IMG/VR virus record: IMGVR_UViG_3300025849_000064
Coordinates: 1-46,661 of that record
Direction: 5' to 3' (one strand)
DNA: 46,661 nucleotides
Source: a virus
This document shows, piece after piece, positions 33,049-41,547 of this stretch. Both the position numbers and the translations under genes were made by a program. Numbering within the stretch: the first letter of the stretch is position 1; the number at the start of each line of letters is the position of its first letter. Below the pieces are notes generated by a model that was not told the origin of the DNA, did not search any database, and worked only from the letters and a program-made list of their open reading frames with translations.

Positions 33049-35778
33049 TTAACTTCCTCGTATTGCTCTTGAACCTATAGAATAATATTCGTCGCCCGTA
33101 GTTCCGTATGCATCAGCGCCGCCGTTTCCATTTCTCCAGTTAGTCATTCCTCCAGCACCTAATAAATGAGAGCCTGCTAACATACCGCCAACTGTCTCTA
33201 AATTATCATTAGATCTAATTCCACCTTTATTTTGTAAATATTTGTAATTAAGATTTGTATATTTGAGCATTGCAGTTTCTTGTTCAGTAGTATTTGACAA
33301 AAAGTCGTTAAGATTGTTTATGCCGCCGACGCCAGTCCAATTAGCTGGATTTCTAAGTGTCGAATTATTATTACTTGCATCAGACCTAATATATCCTAAA
33401 TCTTTAAGTGCCATTGTACCCATTTGATATTTTCCTACAAATCCTATACTATTAATTGCTGAATAATTATTATTACTTTCACGTTGTCCTACTGCTCCTA
33501 GGTATGCTGCGGTTTGTTCTTGTGTAAGTCCGGCAATAGTGCCTTGTAGCTGATCAGTACTTAATGGTAATCCTATATTTGGAGCAATATTTGGAAGTGC
33601 TTCGATACCGGCTGCCTTAGCAAGTGCAGGATCTATTTGTCCTATGTCATATCCGATAGACGGAGAAAAAGTGTTTCCGCCACTACTTAATGCAGGAGGA
33701 GTATTAGACGCTGCGCCAGAACCTTTAGCAAAAGTATCAGGAGTTAACGGAGCAAAAGTATTACCTGCAAGCCTGCCAGGTTTTTCTCTATCAGTTTCTT
33801 TAGTTTTAAACACTAACGGGTTCATATTTTCATGATGTGGCCAAGGTTCGTGTTGCGGTGCTCTTGTAAGAATACTAGGATAATATGTAGGAACTTCGCT
33901 TCCTGGTAACATATAAGGTAATTGTATAGTTGTTAAGTGTACAACTTCGGTTGCATCTAATGGAGGTTCAGCATCAACAGCAGGTAGTGCTGCAAGTCCT
34001 ACAGACGGATCGCCTCCAGCACTAGCAGAATTACTAAGATTGCTATTCCAGTGAATTTGTCCTGCATCCCCTGCAATAATACCTGCACCTTGTATATTAA
34101 CATTAGAACCCGAATTATGATAAGAACTTTGTCCTGCAATTACATGATGTGTAGTACCTGCTTCTTGATGTATTGTAGTTGCAGATATAATTGTAGTATC
34201 ATCAGCTGATTGAGTTCTAATATTAGCGTCTGATATTAGATGAACTTCACCTGTAATTTTTTCTCGTCTGTATCCTTCTACAATTCCTTCTACATTTCCT
34301 TTTGCATAATACCTAATATCACCACCTTCGCCATCTTCGCCGGCAATAGATCTCATACTTAAACTTGCATTTTGTAGATGATGTATTCCTACTGCAATGT
34401 CATGTATATTACTATCGCTTTTTCTATACCAACTTTGCCCGCTAGTTTCGTGTGTTTTTTCATCTGATCTTTGATATCTGCTTTTATTAGTATGGAAATG
34501 ATAATTTTCTTTTACTAAAACTTTCATTTCGCTTTCAACAGTTGTATCACTCAAATTATGAACTGTTAATTTATAATCATTTCCGACATCTATATTAGTA
34601 TTCCATGCACTTTCGACTTGTATTCTTCCAGCTTCATTTTCGTTAACATCATATTGATCGCCAGCACTATATCTTGCTGTGGCTTTCATATTGATGTTTC
34701 GACCTGCTTCCATATTAATATCACGCTCTGCTGTAATATTTAAATCAGCCCCAGTCATAATACTAATACTATCATCGGCATGAATATCTATTTTACCATC
34801 ACTTGTTAATTCTATCCAAGCAGTTCCTCTACTATTACCTATATAAATTAAATCTTCTGCATTATGCAGTAATATTTGATGTCCTGTTCTTGTCCTTAAT
34901 CTAATATGCTCATTATGAGGTATAGTAGCATCGCCTTGTATATCCCCAGCTTCAACATTTGCATATACAGGCGGACCATCTTCTGCATGAGTCTTTCGTA
35001 TGTACTTGTCGTCTCCATCATCAAATACTAAACTAGAGCCGCCTAGTCTATTAAAAAACTGTTCTGCTTTTGTTTTTTGATTTCCATATTGATGTTTAGG
35101 AGCACCTTTTCTTTTATCTAGAGGACCCGGAGTGTTCATTCCAAATACCATGCTAGGAACTTCTCTTCTAGCACTAGAAGTAGTAGTACCTCTTATTTCA
35201 TCATCTAATAACCCTTGATTTTCTAAAACTTGTGTAAAATCTTTATTATAAGGTTTATTAAATTTAGTAGGATCTTTACCTTCACCAGTTTCAACTTTTT
35301 TGTTATATTCTGCGGTAGGTAGTTTTTTACCTTGTAATGGTCCCGGAGTATCTGGTCTAGTAAATTTAGTACTAGGACTATAACCAGGTAATTGATAATT
35401 CATAAAGTTATCTTGAATACATCCAATCCAGTACCCATAAGCACTATTATCTTCAGCAAAAATAACAAGTACTTTTGTTCCTACATCAGGTGGAACTGCC
35501 CAAAATCCATAACTTTTTTGTGAATATTCGTAACCTTCGTTTGCTTGTGTTCCTGCTTCTGGCGTTACGCCATAAAATGGACTAAGATATCTTACAGTAA
35601 ATACTTGTCCAGTTCTTGCGGGGTTGTTGCCGCTTGTATCATGTCGTAATAACTCAACTTCTAGTGTGCCCATATATGAAGGATCTAAATGATTAACAAC
35701 TAGTGCTTCATAAGGACCGCCTGATGATGGTTTAACTGAATTAAATTTTGTTCTACTATATGTATTACCTATACTCAT
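33049..35778 (-). CDS. gp5: gp5-like baseplate hub spike with C-terminal muralytic domain
   Basis: A 909-aa protein. Residues 20-125 form the gp5/VgrG OB-fold, with the signature YGFWAVPPDVGTKVLVIF and GYWIGCIQD. Around residues 300-580 there is a beta-helix like the T4 spike (IHADDSISIMTGADL, AERDINMEAGRNINMKA and following octad-like repeats). The C-terminal 155 residues look like a lysozyme/transglycosylase: GQRESNNNYSAINSIGFVG with catalytic-type E767, then KYQMGTMALKDLGY. T4 gp5 carries its lysozyme between the OB-fold and the helix; here it sits at the end. The protein should form the membrane-piercing spike and open peptidoglycan at entry. Residues 707-726 contain a motif shared with two neighbouring hub proteins. 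Confidence 0.87.
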   Translation of the reverse strand: MSIGNTYSRTKFNSVKPSSGGPYEALVVNHLDPSYMGTLEVELLRHDTSGNNPARTGQVFTVRYLSPFYGVTPEAGTQANEGYEYSQKSYGFWAVPPDVGTKVLVIFAEDNSAYGYWIGCIQDNFMNYQLPGYSPSTKFTRPDTPGPLQGKKLPTAEYNKKVETGEGKDPTKFNKPYNKDFTQVLENQGLLDDEIRGTTTSSARREVPSMVFGMNTPGPLDKRKGAPKHQYGNQKTKAEQFFNRLGGSSLVFDDGDDKYIRKTHAEDGPPVYANVEAGDIQGDATIPHNEHIRLRTRTGHQILLHNAEDLIYIGNSRGTAWIELTSDGKIDIHADDSISIMTGADLNITAERDINMEAGRNINMKATARYSAGDQYDVNENEAGRIQVESAWNTNIDVGNDYKLTVHNLSDTTVESEMKVLVKENYHFHTNKSRYQRSDEKTHETSGQSWYRKSDSNIHDIAVGIHHLQNASLSMRSIAGEDGEGGDIRYYAKGNVEGIVEGYRREKITGEVHLISDANIRTQSADDTTIISATTIHQEAGTTHHVIAGQSSYHNSGSNVNIQGAGIIAGDAGQIHWNSNLSNSASAGGDPSVGLAALPAVDAEPPLDATEVVHLTTIQLPYMLPGSEVPTYYPSILTRAPQHEPWPHHENMNPLVFKTKETDREKPGRLAGNTFAPLTPDTFAKGSGAASNTPPALSSGGNTFSPSIGYDIGQIDPALAKAAGIEALPNIAPNIGLPLSTDQLQGTIAGLTQEQTAAYLGAVGQRESNNNYSAINSIGFVGKYQMGTMALKDLGYIRSDASNNNSTLRNPANWTGVGGINNLNDFLSNTTEQETAMLKYTNLNYKYLQNKGGIRSNDNLETVGGMLAGSHLLGAGGMTNWRNGNGGADAYGTTGDEYYSIGSRAIRGS

Positions 35779-36815
35779 TATGTACCTGCTTCATTTATAT
35801 AACCTGCGGCCCTTGCATAAGCCCTTTCGTTTGGTGATAATTTAGATAGAGCAGAGCCGCCACCAATACCATCATTAAATGATTTTAATTTTTCAACTGA
35901 TCTAACATCGTTATTGGACCACGTATTACTTTTTTGGGTTGGAGATAGAGGATGTGTTGAGTGATATACTATACCATCTAATCTATCTGCACCTTTAAAA
36001 TCTGTATTCACATACCATCCTTTTTTCTTATTGTATCCTACATTAGATTTATTAATTCCTGCGGCGGTAAGTGCTGGATCACCTGTGTTGTCATATTCGA
36101 TAGACGGATTTTTACCGATCACTCCGGTGGGATCAACAGGTGCTCCTTGTAAAACATTCCCTGCACTACCTGTTGCATTAGATTGTGTTTGAGCAGAAGC
36201 GCCGCCTTTAATATTAACAGTGCCTCCTCCTTGTCTAGGACCTGATCCGCCGCCGGTGCCTGCAGGACCGTCGCCTAACATATTAAAGACTTTTTGTCCT
36301 TTGTTAAAATCATATCTATCAGTTAATGGAGACTTAGGTACCCATGGACGTCCGCTGATAGACGATGCTTGTGTTGCATCGGCTTGAGCTGGCGTAAAAT
36401 TTGTAACAGCTGAATTACCGATACTATTAGCAATATCTGCACTAGAAGCTCCATCAGTAATGCTTTTTATATTTCCAAGTACACTAGTATCAATTTTTGA
36501 TCCTAAACTATTAACAGCTGAACCTAAATTTCCGATAGGATTATTTACAATATTTGCTATATTAGGCACAATTGCCTGTACACTATTTGCTGCGCTTTGT
36601 GCTAATGTTAATGCTGCAACTGGACCGCCGGCAAGTGCTCGAGCTTGTTGTGAAACAGAATTATAAAATCCCTGTGCTTGTGCAATGTTGCCTCGAACAA
36701 GTGCAGGCACATTTTGTATAGAAGTTACTGCATTAGAAATATTTCTTATAGGTTTTAATGTAGTTGCAAAACTGCTAACTGATCTTGTTATATTTCTAGG
36801 TATATTAATTGCCAT
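35778..36815 (-). CDS. Hypothetical hub-associated protein, unrecognised
   Basis: A 345-aa protein without a recognised domain. The first 140 residues are low in charge and rich in A, N, S, I and V, with helical heptad-like character and no clear signal peptide. They include NNPIGNLGSAVNSL, similar to NSPIGNL in the N-terminus of the next gene upstream. The middle is glycine-rich. Residues 236-256 (PSIEYDNTGDPALTAAGI) match a segment of both the spike gene and the hub/peptidase gene. The C-terminus (GIVYHSTHPLSP, LSPNERAYARAAGYI) is more charged and globular. Position between two hub proteins and the shared motif argue for a hub or spike-associated role; chaperone or minor virion component are both possible. 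GGGAGG precedes the ATG. Confidence 0.7.
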   Translation of the reverse strand: MAINIPRNITRSVSSFATTLKPIRNISNAVTSIQNVPALVRGNIAQAQGFYNSVSQQARALAGGPVAALTLAQSAANSVQAIVPNIANIVNNPIGNLGSAVNSLGSKIDTSVLGNIKSITDGASSADIANSIGNSAVTNFTPAQADATQASSISGRPWVPKSPLTDRYDFNKGQKVFNMLGDGPAGTGGGSGPRQGGGTVNIKGGASAQTQSNATGSAGNVLQGAPVDPTGVIGKNPSIEYDNTGDPALTAAGINKSNVGYNKKKGWYVNTDFKGADRLDGIVYHSTHPLSPTQKSNTWSNNDVRSVEKLKSFNDGIGGGSALSKLSPNERAYARAAGYINEAGT

Positions 36816-36816
36816 G

Positions 36817-39800
36817 TTAGCCTCCCATAATCCCTTTTAACCACTGCGGGGCGCCGTCGTTAGTTGCACTACTAGTTCCCCATGACGGAACATCATATCC
36901 TTTCATTCCAGGCTTTAATGTATTATCATCTGCTATATCAACATGGAATGTATTATTACCCATATATCCATTTCCGGCTCCTATACCTGTTGCTCCGGCG
37001 CCTTCTGCTGCCCGTATAAAGGTTTGTATAATAGACAGATCATCTGGATTAGTAGTTGATAGTGGACTAGATCTATCAGGAACTCTTAGTTGTACATCAA
37101 CTGCATATCCGTCATCGTGTCTGTGACTACCAGTTCTTCTTGTTGATGTTTGGCCGCCGCTAGTTATTAATAAATTAACACCGGCAGTTCTTGCTGCACT
37201 TTGTATTATAGAATTTAAGCTAGGTTGAATTGTTTGATTTCTAATTTTTCCACTAAATCCTGAAACATATTCAACTTCTCCTGTACCTGTACCTGTAGTA
37301 GATCCAGCCGGTACTACAGGAGTACTTACTCCAGTTCTATAAAATTCCTGAGCAGCTTCTCTTTCTTCTGTAGTCGAGTTAGGATTTTGAAAAATACTAT
37401 TTGCTTGAGATTGAGATGTTACAGTAAGTGTATTAGATCCAGATGGTACTATGGGAGGACCTGCTCCTCCAAAAGGCTCAAGTTCTGCGGTTGCAGATGT
37501 TGCAGCAAGGGCGCCTGATTGACCAGCAGCTAATGCAGATCCAGCAGCGCCGTATCCTGTTGCATAAGGGTTAGTACCAACTGGTCCGCCTGCGCCGCTA
37601 AACGAATTATTATCACCTTCAGAAAGATCAACTTCTTGACTGAGTACAATATTTTCAGTTTCACCAGTGGGATTATCGTTTTGACCGCGTCTTCGTAGTA
37701 TCTGTAAATCTTGTATAAATTGCCCGTCACTAAATTTATTATTCACTCCTAACACTTTATAAAGTCCGCTGAATTGTTTTACTAATTTACTAAATTGCAT
37801 AGTGCCATCTTGATTGTAATCAAAAGGAATTTTAAAATTTATAATAATAAACACTTCTGAATTTTGATAATCTATTGTTCCGTCTGTAGTTACAAATGGT
37901 GCCGCTGGAGCAGCATTATAATTTCCCATTCCACTTGTTGGAATAAAATACGGATCTCCCCATATTTTTAAATTACCTTGTATTAAATCAACATTACTAT
38001 TCATTAAAGAATTATGAAATGATTGTGCTATACCAACTTTAGTCGAAAACGATTCAGAATTTCTTCTACCGCCTTTAGCAGTATATCCTTTAACATTAGT
38101 TTCTTGCAAAGTGTTATTAGATTCTCTAGGACTACTCTTTGAACCAAACCCTTGAGATTCTCTAGCTATTTGTGTATTATCTTGTTTTCCAGGATTTACT
38201 GTCTCGATAGATGCGCCTGCTCTACGTTCGCCGCCTAATTGATTAAGGTCTGCATTTAAATTTTGAAAAAATGCAAAATTGTATTCAATATCAAAATCAA
38301 GTACATCTTCATTTTCACCTGTATAAAGATAGTTGTATGTTTTTTGTGCCATCCCTGCTAAAGCTTGAGAATTTGACGGTCTCCTGTCTGGACCTAAAAA
38401 TATTGCTTCGTCAACATAATAAGGTAATACTGCATATACATAAACTTTTGGATCTGTTCCTAGCTTTTGCTCGGATGACTGATTTGGTTCAAGAAAAGTA
38501 AATGTTTCTATTTTAAACCATTCCTTTTTTCCATTAACTGCTGGTTTTTCAGCAAGTTCTCTGCCATATTGACTGTTAGTAATTACGTCACTAATTATAC
38601 TAACAATATCATCGCCGTTGGTATATTGTATTTTTCTTAAGAAATCACTCATTTGCATAGATTCGTCATTTCTTGAAAATATTAAAAGTTTATCAGGATC
38701 CATTGCAGCGTCAGCTTCGGCTATTGGTCGATCACCTTCTTCAAATACATCTTCAACAATTACTTTTTTGCCGATGTCGTTAATTTCTAATTGTGCATAT
38801 GCTTTGAGTCCATCAAAAACTGAAGAACTACTTGTAGGATCACTTAAAGTTATACCTGCTGCATTAGCAAGTCCGGGGTCCACTTGTCCTGCACCATACC
38901 CGACATAATCCCTATTTCCACTATCTACTGCTCTAACAACACCTTGTTTATCATTAGGAAAACAAATAATATATTTGTGATGTTGTTCTACAACACCTTG
39001 TTCTTCTTGAGTTTTTAATCGCTGATTAATAATCTCTGTTAATGATCTATCTTTTTCGTTTTGTAAAATATCTGCAATTGTTCTACCTTCTATAGTTGTA
39101 TCTTGTTTTAAAGTTACATTTTCATCAAAAGTAGCTTGTTCATTAAATGGTACAGCTTCGACTTCGTAAACGCATCCTTCGCCTGTTACTGAAAAATTCA
39201 TATTAGTAAATCGAAAAGGAATAAATTTTGACGGCGATCCAAGATTTCCTGCATCATTTCCCGAATCGTCCCAGCCTGCAAATTTTACTTCTAGACAATA
39301 ACATGCTTCGTTATATGTTGTGTACTTATTTTGTTCGGCTGCTATAGCAATTGTTTCAATAAACTGTCCCATACTATACGGTTCTGTTACTACAAATCTA
39401 ATAACAGTTCCTGTAACTGGTCCTGTAATATTATTAGGGGTTAACACAGTTTCAATTTCTAAATCGTCAATAAAATATTCAGCATGTGCTCCATATGTAT
39501 CTTCAGTTGCAGTTGTAACCCTTCCAGCTGTGCCGCCGGCGCTCTGTACAATAATGTTAGATAGCCCTCTATTTCTATATGTACTAGAAGGCGTGTTAAC
39601 TTCGTTTTTAGATAAACAACCCAATGCAATATGATAGTTATATGATGCATAGTCTCTTAACGGATTTGGTAGCTTACTTTTTGTAATAGAAGATGCTGAC
39701 CCTATTCCTGTTGTTCCTAATAATGATGAAATTGTGCCGCTGCCAAACGCTCCAAAGTTTAATCCAAAATTTGAAAAATTATTAACAACGTTATCTAACT

Positions 39801-40224
39801 GATTTAATGCATTACCTATTTGAGGAACTCCAGGAATTAAATTTCCTATCGGACTATTAATAACAGTATTAAATGCACCTGCAACATTTCCAGATTTAAT
39901 ATCTGATATAGCACTCGAAACATCCGATATAGAAGAGACAATATTGTTTACGCCATTTGGCAAAATAGAAATTGCATTTGAAAAATTATTAAAATCACTT
40001 AGAACAGGAATTCTCGAATTAAATGCTTGATTTGCATTTTGAATACCTGCTAAATTTAAGGAAGATGACTTATTACTAAATGTTTGTCCTATGCTACTCG
40101 AAGTGTTTACTAATCTTGTAATGTTGTTTACATTTGCAGACAAAGAATTATTAAAATTATTTGCAGTTGCAACAAGTTTTGAAGCATTACTAAATGAACT
40201 TATAAGATTAGTAAAAAGTGACAT
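36817..40224 (-). CDS. Baseplate hub protein with C-terminal M15-type peptidase domain
   Basis: A 1135-aa protein. Residues 1-180 are low-complexity (N, S, I-rich). Residues 190-650 hold a conserved marine T4-like hub region: DYASYNYHIALGCLS, GAHAEYFIDDLEIETVL, EPYSMGQFIETIAIAA, ACYCLEVKFAGWDD and VYEVEAVPFNEQA. I take this as the gp27-like hub. The C-terminal 150 residues carry a D-Ala-D-Ala/L-Ala-D-Glu peptidase (M15/VanY-type) zinc site: SHRHDDGYAVDV with H1036 and D1043, and FHVDI with H1094. The combination predicts local cleavage of peptidoglycan cross-links during injection. Next to the gp5-like spike this makes two wall-degrading activities in the hub. Residues near 441-460 (GQVDPGLANAAGI) match the motif of the two downstream proteins. 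It starts directly after gp53. Confidence 0.8.
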   Translation of the reverse strand: MSLFTNLISSFSNASKLVATANNFNNSLSANVNNITRLVNTSSSIGQTFSNKSSSLNLAGIQNANQAFNSRIPVLSDFNNFSNAISILPNGVNNIVSSISDVSSAISDIKSGNVAGAFNTVINSPIGNLIPGVPQIGNALNQLDNVVNNFSNFGLNFGAFGSGTISSLLGTTGIGSASSITKSKLPNPLRDYASYNYHIALGCLSKNEVNTPSSTYRNRGLSNIIVQSAGGTAGRVTTATEDTYGAHAEYFIDDLEIETVLTPNNITGPVTGTVIRFVVTEPYSMGQFIETIAIAAEQNKYTTYNEACYCLEVKFAGWDDSGNDAGNLGSPSKFIPFRFTNMNFSVTGEGCVYEVEAVPFNEQATFDENVTLKQDTTIEGRTIADILQNEKDRSLTEIINQRLKTQEEQGVVEQHHKYIICFPNDKQGVVRAVDSGNRDYVGYGAGQVDPGLANAAGITLSDPTSSSSVFDGLKAYAQLEINDIGKKVIVEDVFEEGDRPIAEADAAMDPDKLLIFSRNDESMQMSDFLRKIQYTNGDDIVSIISDVITNSQYGRELAEKPAVNGKKEWFKIETFTFLEPNQSSEQKLGTDPKVYVYAVLPYYVDEAIFLGPDRRPSNSQALAGMAQKTYNYLYTGENEDVLDFDIEYNFAFFQNLNADLNQLGGERRAGASIETVNPGKQDNTQIARESQGFGSKSSPRESNNTLQETNVKGYTAKGGRRNSESFSTKVGIAQSFHNSLMNSNVDLIQGNLKIWGDPYFIPTSGMGNYNAAPAAPFVTTDGTIDYQNSEVFIIINFKIPFDYNQDGTMQFSKLVKQFSGLYKVLGVNNKFSDGQFIQDLQILRRRGQNDNPTGETENIVLSQEVDLSEGDNNSFSGAGGPVGTNPYATGYGAAGSALAAGQSGALAATSATAELEPFGGAGPPIVPSGSNTLTVTSQSQANSIFQNPNSTTEEREAAQEFYRTGVSTPVVPAGSTTGTGTGEVEYVSGFSGKIRNQTIQPSLNSIIQSAARTAGVNLLITSGGQTSTRRTGSHRHDDGYAVDVQLRVPDRSSPLSTTNPDDLSIIQTFIRAAEGAGATGIGAGNGYMGNNTFHVDIADDNTLKPGMKGYDVPSWGTSSATNDGAPQWLKGIMGG

Positions 40225-40524
40225 TTATATTCCTAAATATTTTTGTAAATTATTTTTCTTTGGCAAATAAATCTGTGTACCTGCAACAAAATCATATATA
40301 GGATCTTTTAGTATGTCTAGATTACGTTGAGCAAATACCCACCATAAATCTTTAGAACCGTATAAATCAAAAGATAATAAATCAGGTCTATGAGTATAAG
40401 CAGAAATTATAGTGTATAATACATCGTCTACTTCTGCAGGAACTGAACGTATTTTTAAAATATCTAAATACCCTGTTGTTGTAATTTGAGTATCGGCATA
40501 TGGGCTAAAAGGTGAAACTGACAT
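40225..40524 (-). CDS. gp53: Baseplate wedge protein gp53
   Basis: A 99-aa protein matching the conserved C-terminal part of the gp53 family: YTHRPDLLSFDLYGSKDLWW, VFAQRNLDILKDPIYDFVAG and a closing TQIYLPKK, the last part LysM-like. It is shorter than T4 gp53 (196 aa) but of the length I associate with marine T4-like phages. gp53 links adjacent wedges around the hub. The ATG overlaps the TAA of the gp48-like gene by one base, with GGAGAAGG about 9 nt upstream. Confidence 0.88.
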   Translation of the reverse strand: MSVSPFSPYADTQITTTGYLDILKIRSVPAEVDDVLYTIISAYTHRPDLLSFDLYGSKDLWWVFAQRNLDILKDPIYDFVAGTQIYLPKKNNLQKYLGI

Positions 40525-41468
40525 TAAATAAATCCTTCTCCTGTAGAAGCATAGCCGCCATTTGCAAAAGTATTCAAACTAAATTTACTCTGTGCTCTTC
40601 TACTGTATTGCGGCATACATGTAACTGTCATTGTAGTCTGTGTTGGAACATAATTAGTTTGACCCATAAAGTTTACCGGAATATAATCTACATCTGATGG
40701 TAAATCCATTGTAAATCCTTGTATTAAAACTGGGATATTACTTAAGACATGCGGGCCATATCCATTTAATCTACATAGTAACGGAGGATTGCCTTTTGGA
40801 GAACTTTCTCCATAAAACATTTTTGTCATTGTCCTTAGATAGTGTACAACTGAAAGATAGTACACTCCGTCTGTAGCATATTCATTATAATATTCTCCGA
40901 TAATAGTAATTGCATCTACTTGACTATTTTGATATGCATTATAAGGATAATTTGTATGTATAGGTTGAATTTGTGAATAGTTAGTACTATTACCAAAAAG
41001 TATACTAGGTGTAAAAGGAAAAACAACTTCATTATTAGTCTGTGAAAAGCTAGATAAAGTAGGTGCATCTCTAATTGTATTAGGCACACTTAATCTTACT
41101 CTCCAAGATGCAGCATTAGAATTTTGCCCGCCGGCGCCAGATGCTGCATTTCTAGTTGATGCAGAATTAGGGTCTTGCCAGCCGCCGCCGCCAGATGTAC
41201 TAGTAAATATAGCCGAAACTCCTTGTCTAAGAAGAGTATTTGCGCCTGCGCCAACACCTTGTGAAAGGTTTTGTAACATTCTATTTTGAGAAGCTAATCT
41301 TGTAGGATCTAAAGAAAGCTGACCTTGGTTTCGGTATCCTATGTCATTATTTCTGTTTGATGCTATTTGAGCTGTGCTTCTAACTTCGGCTCCTAATTGG
41401 TTAAATACTGTTTGTGCAGCATTTTGCCCAATTGACGCCAATTGATTAAACGCATTTAGAATAGACAT
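40524..41468 (-). CDS. gp48: Baseplate tail tube cap protein (gp48-like)
   Basis: A 314-aa protein and the first gene of the baseplate block. The N-terminal 130 residues are low-complexity, Q/N/A/G-rich. The conserved part starts at WRVRLSVPN and includes FPFTPSILFGNSTNYSQI, IHTNYPYNAYQNSQVDAI, VVHYLRTMTKMFYG, LNGYGPHVLSNIPVLIQGF, LPSDVDYIPV and the closing RAQSKFSLNTFANGGY. This is the pattern I know from cyanophage gp48, which caps the hub and nucleates tail tube growth. T4 has two such proteins (gp48, gp54) and this could correspond to either, but gp48 is the usual name in marine relatives. AGGAGA lies just upstream of the ATG. A weak late-promoter motif lies 21 nt upstream, back to back with the gp55 promoter. 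Confidence 0.8.
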   Translation of the reverse strand: MSILNAFNQLASIGQNAAQTVFNQLGAEVRSTAQIASNRNNDIGYRNQGQLSLDPTRLASQNRMLQNLSQGVGAGANTLLRQGVSAIFTSTSGGGGWQDPNSASTRNAASGAGGQNSNAASWRVRLSVPNTIRDAPTLSSFSQTNNEVVFPFTPSILFGNSTNYSQIQPIHTNYPYNAYQNSQVDAITIIGEYYNEYATDGVYYLSVVHYLRTMTKMFYGESSPKGNPPLLCRLNGYGPHVLSNIPVLIQGFTMDLPSDVDYIPVNFMGQTNYVPTQTTMTVTCMPQYSRRAQSKFSLNTFANGGYASTGEGFI

Positions 41469-41489
41469 ATTTATTCTCCTTTGATAATG

Positions 41490-41497
41490 TATTTAGT
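41490..41497 (-). promoter_or_regulatory. Candidate late promoter (ACTAAATA) for the baseplate block
   Basis: Minus strand ACTAAATA followed by CATTATCAAAGGAG. It deviates by one base from NATAAATA, but its surroundings are very like the gp6 promoter (TAAATACATTA, then AAGG or AAAGG). It lies 22 nt before the gp48-like ATG and touches the -35 of the divergent gp55 promoter. A perfect AATAAATA closer to the ATG overlaps the start codon and is unlikely to be used. Confidence 0.4.
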
Positions 41498-41528
41498 TGA
41501 CAAAATTAACTATGTATATTATTATAAT
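41497..41528 (+). promoter_or_regulatory. Sigma70-type promoter for gp55
   Basis: TTGACA (41497-41502), a 17-nt spacer and TATTAT (41520-41525); TATAAT also occurs at 41523-41528 with a 20-nt spacer. It is followed by GGAG and the gp55 ATG at 41548. The upstream frame extension that would begin with the TTG of this -35 box is therefore not coding. Confidence 0.7.
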
Positions 41529-41547
41529 AGTAAGCGATGGAGAAATC

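Noticed and set aside
41468-41475. AATAAATA overlapping the gp48-like start codon as late promoter
   Set aside because: Transcription would start inside the coding region, leaving no ribosome binding site.
41497-41547. 16-codon N-terminal extension of gp55 from a TTG
   Set aside because: The TTG is part of the TTGACA -35 box and the extension spans the promoter; the ATG at 41548 has GGAG at good distance.
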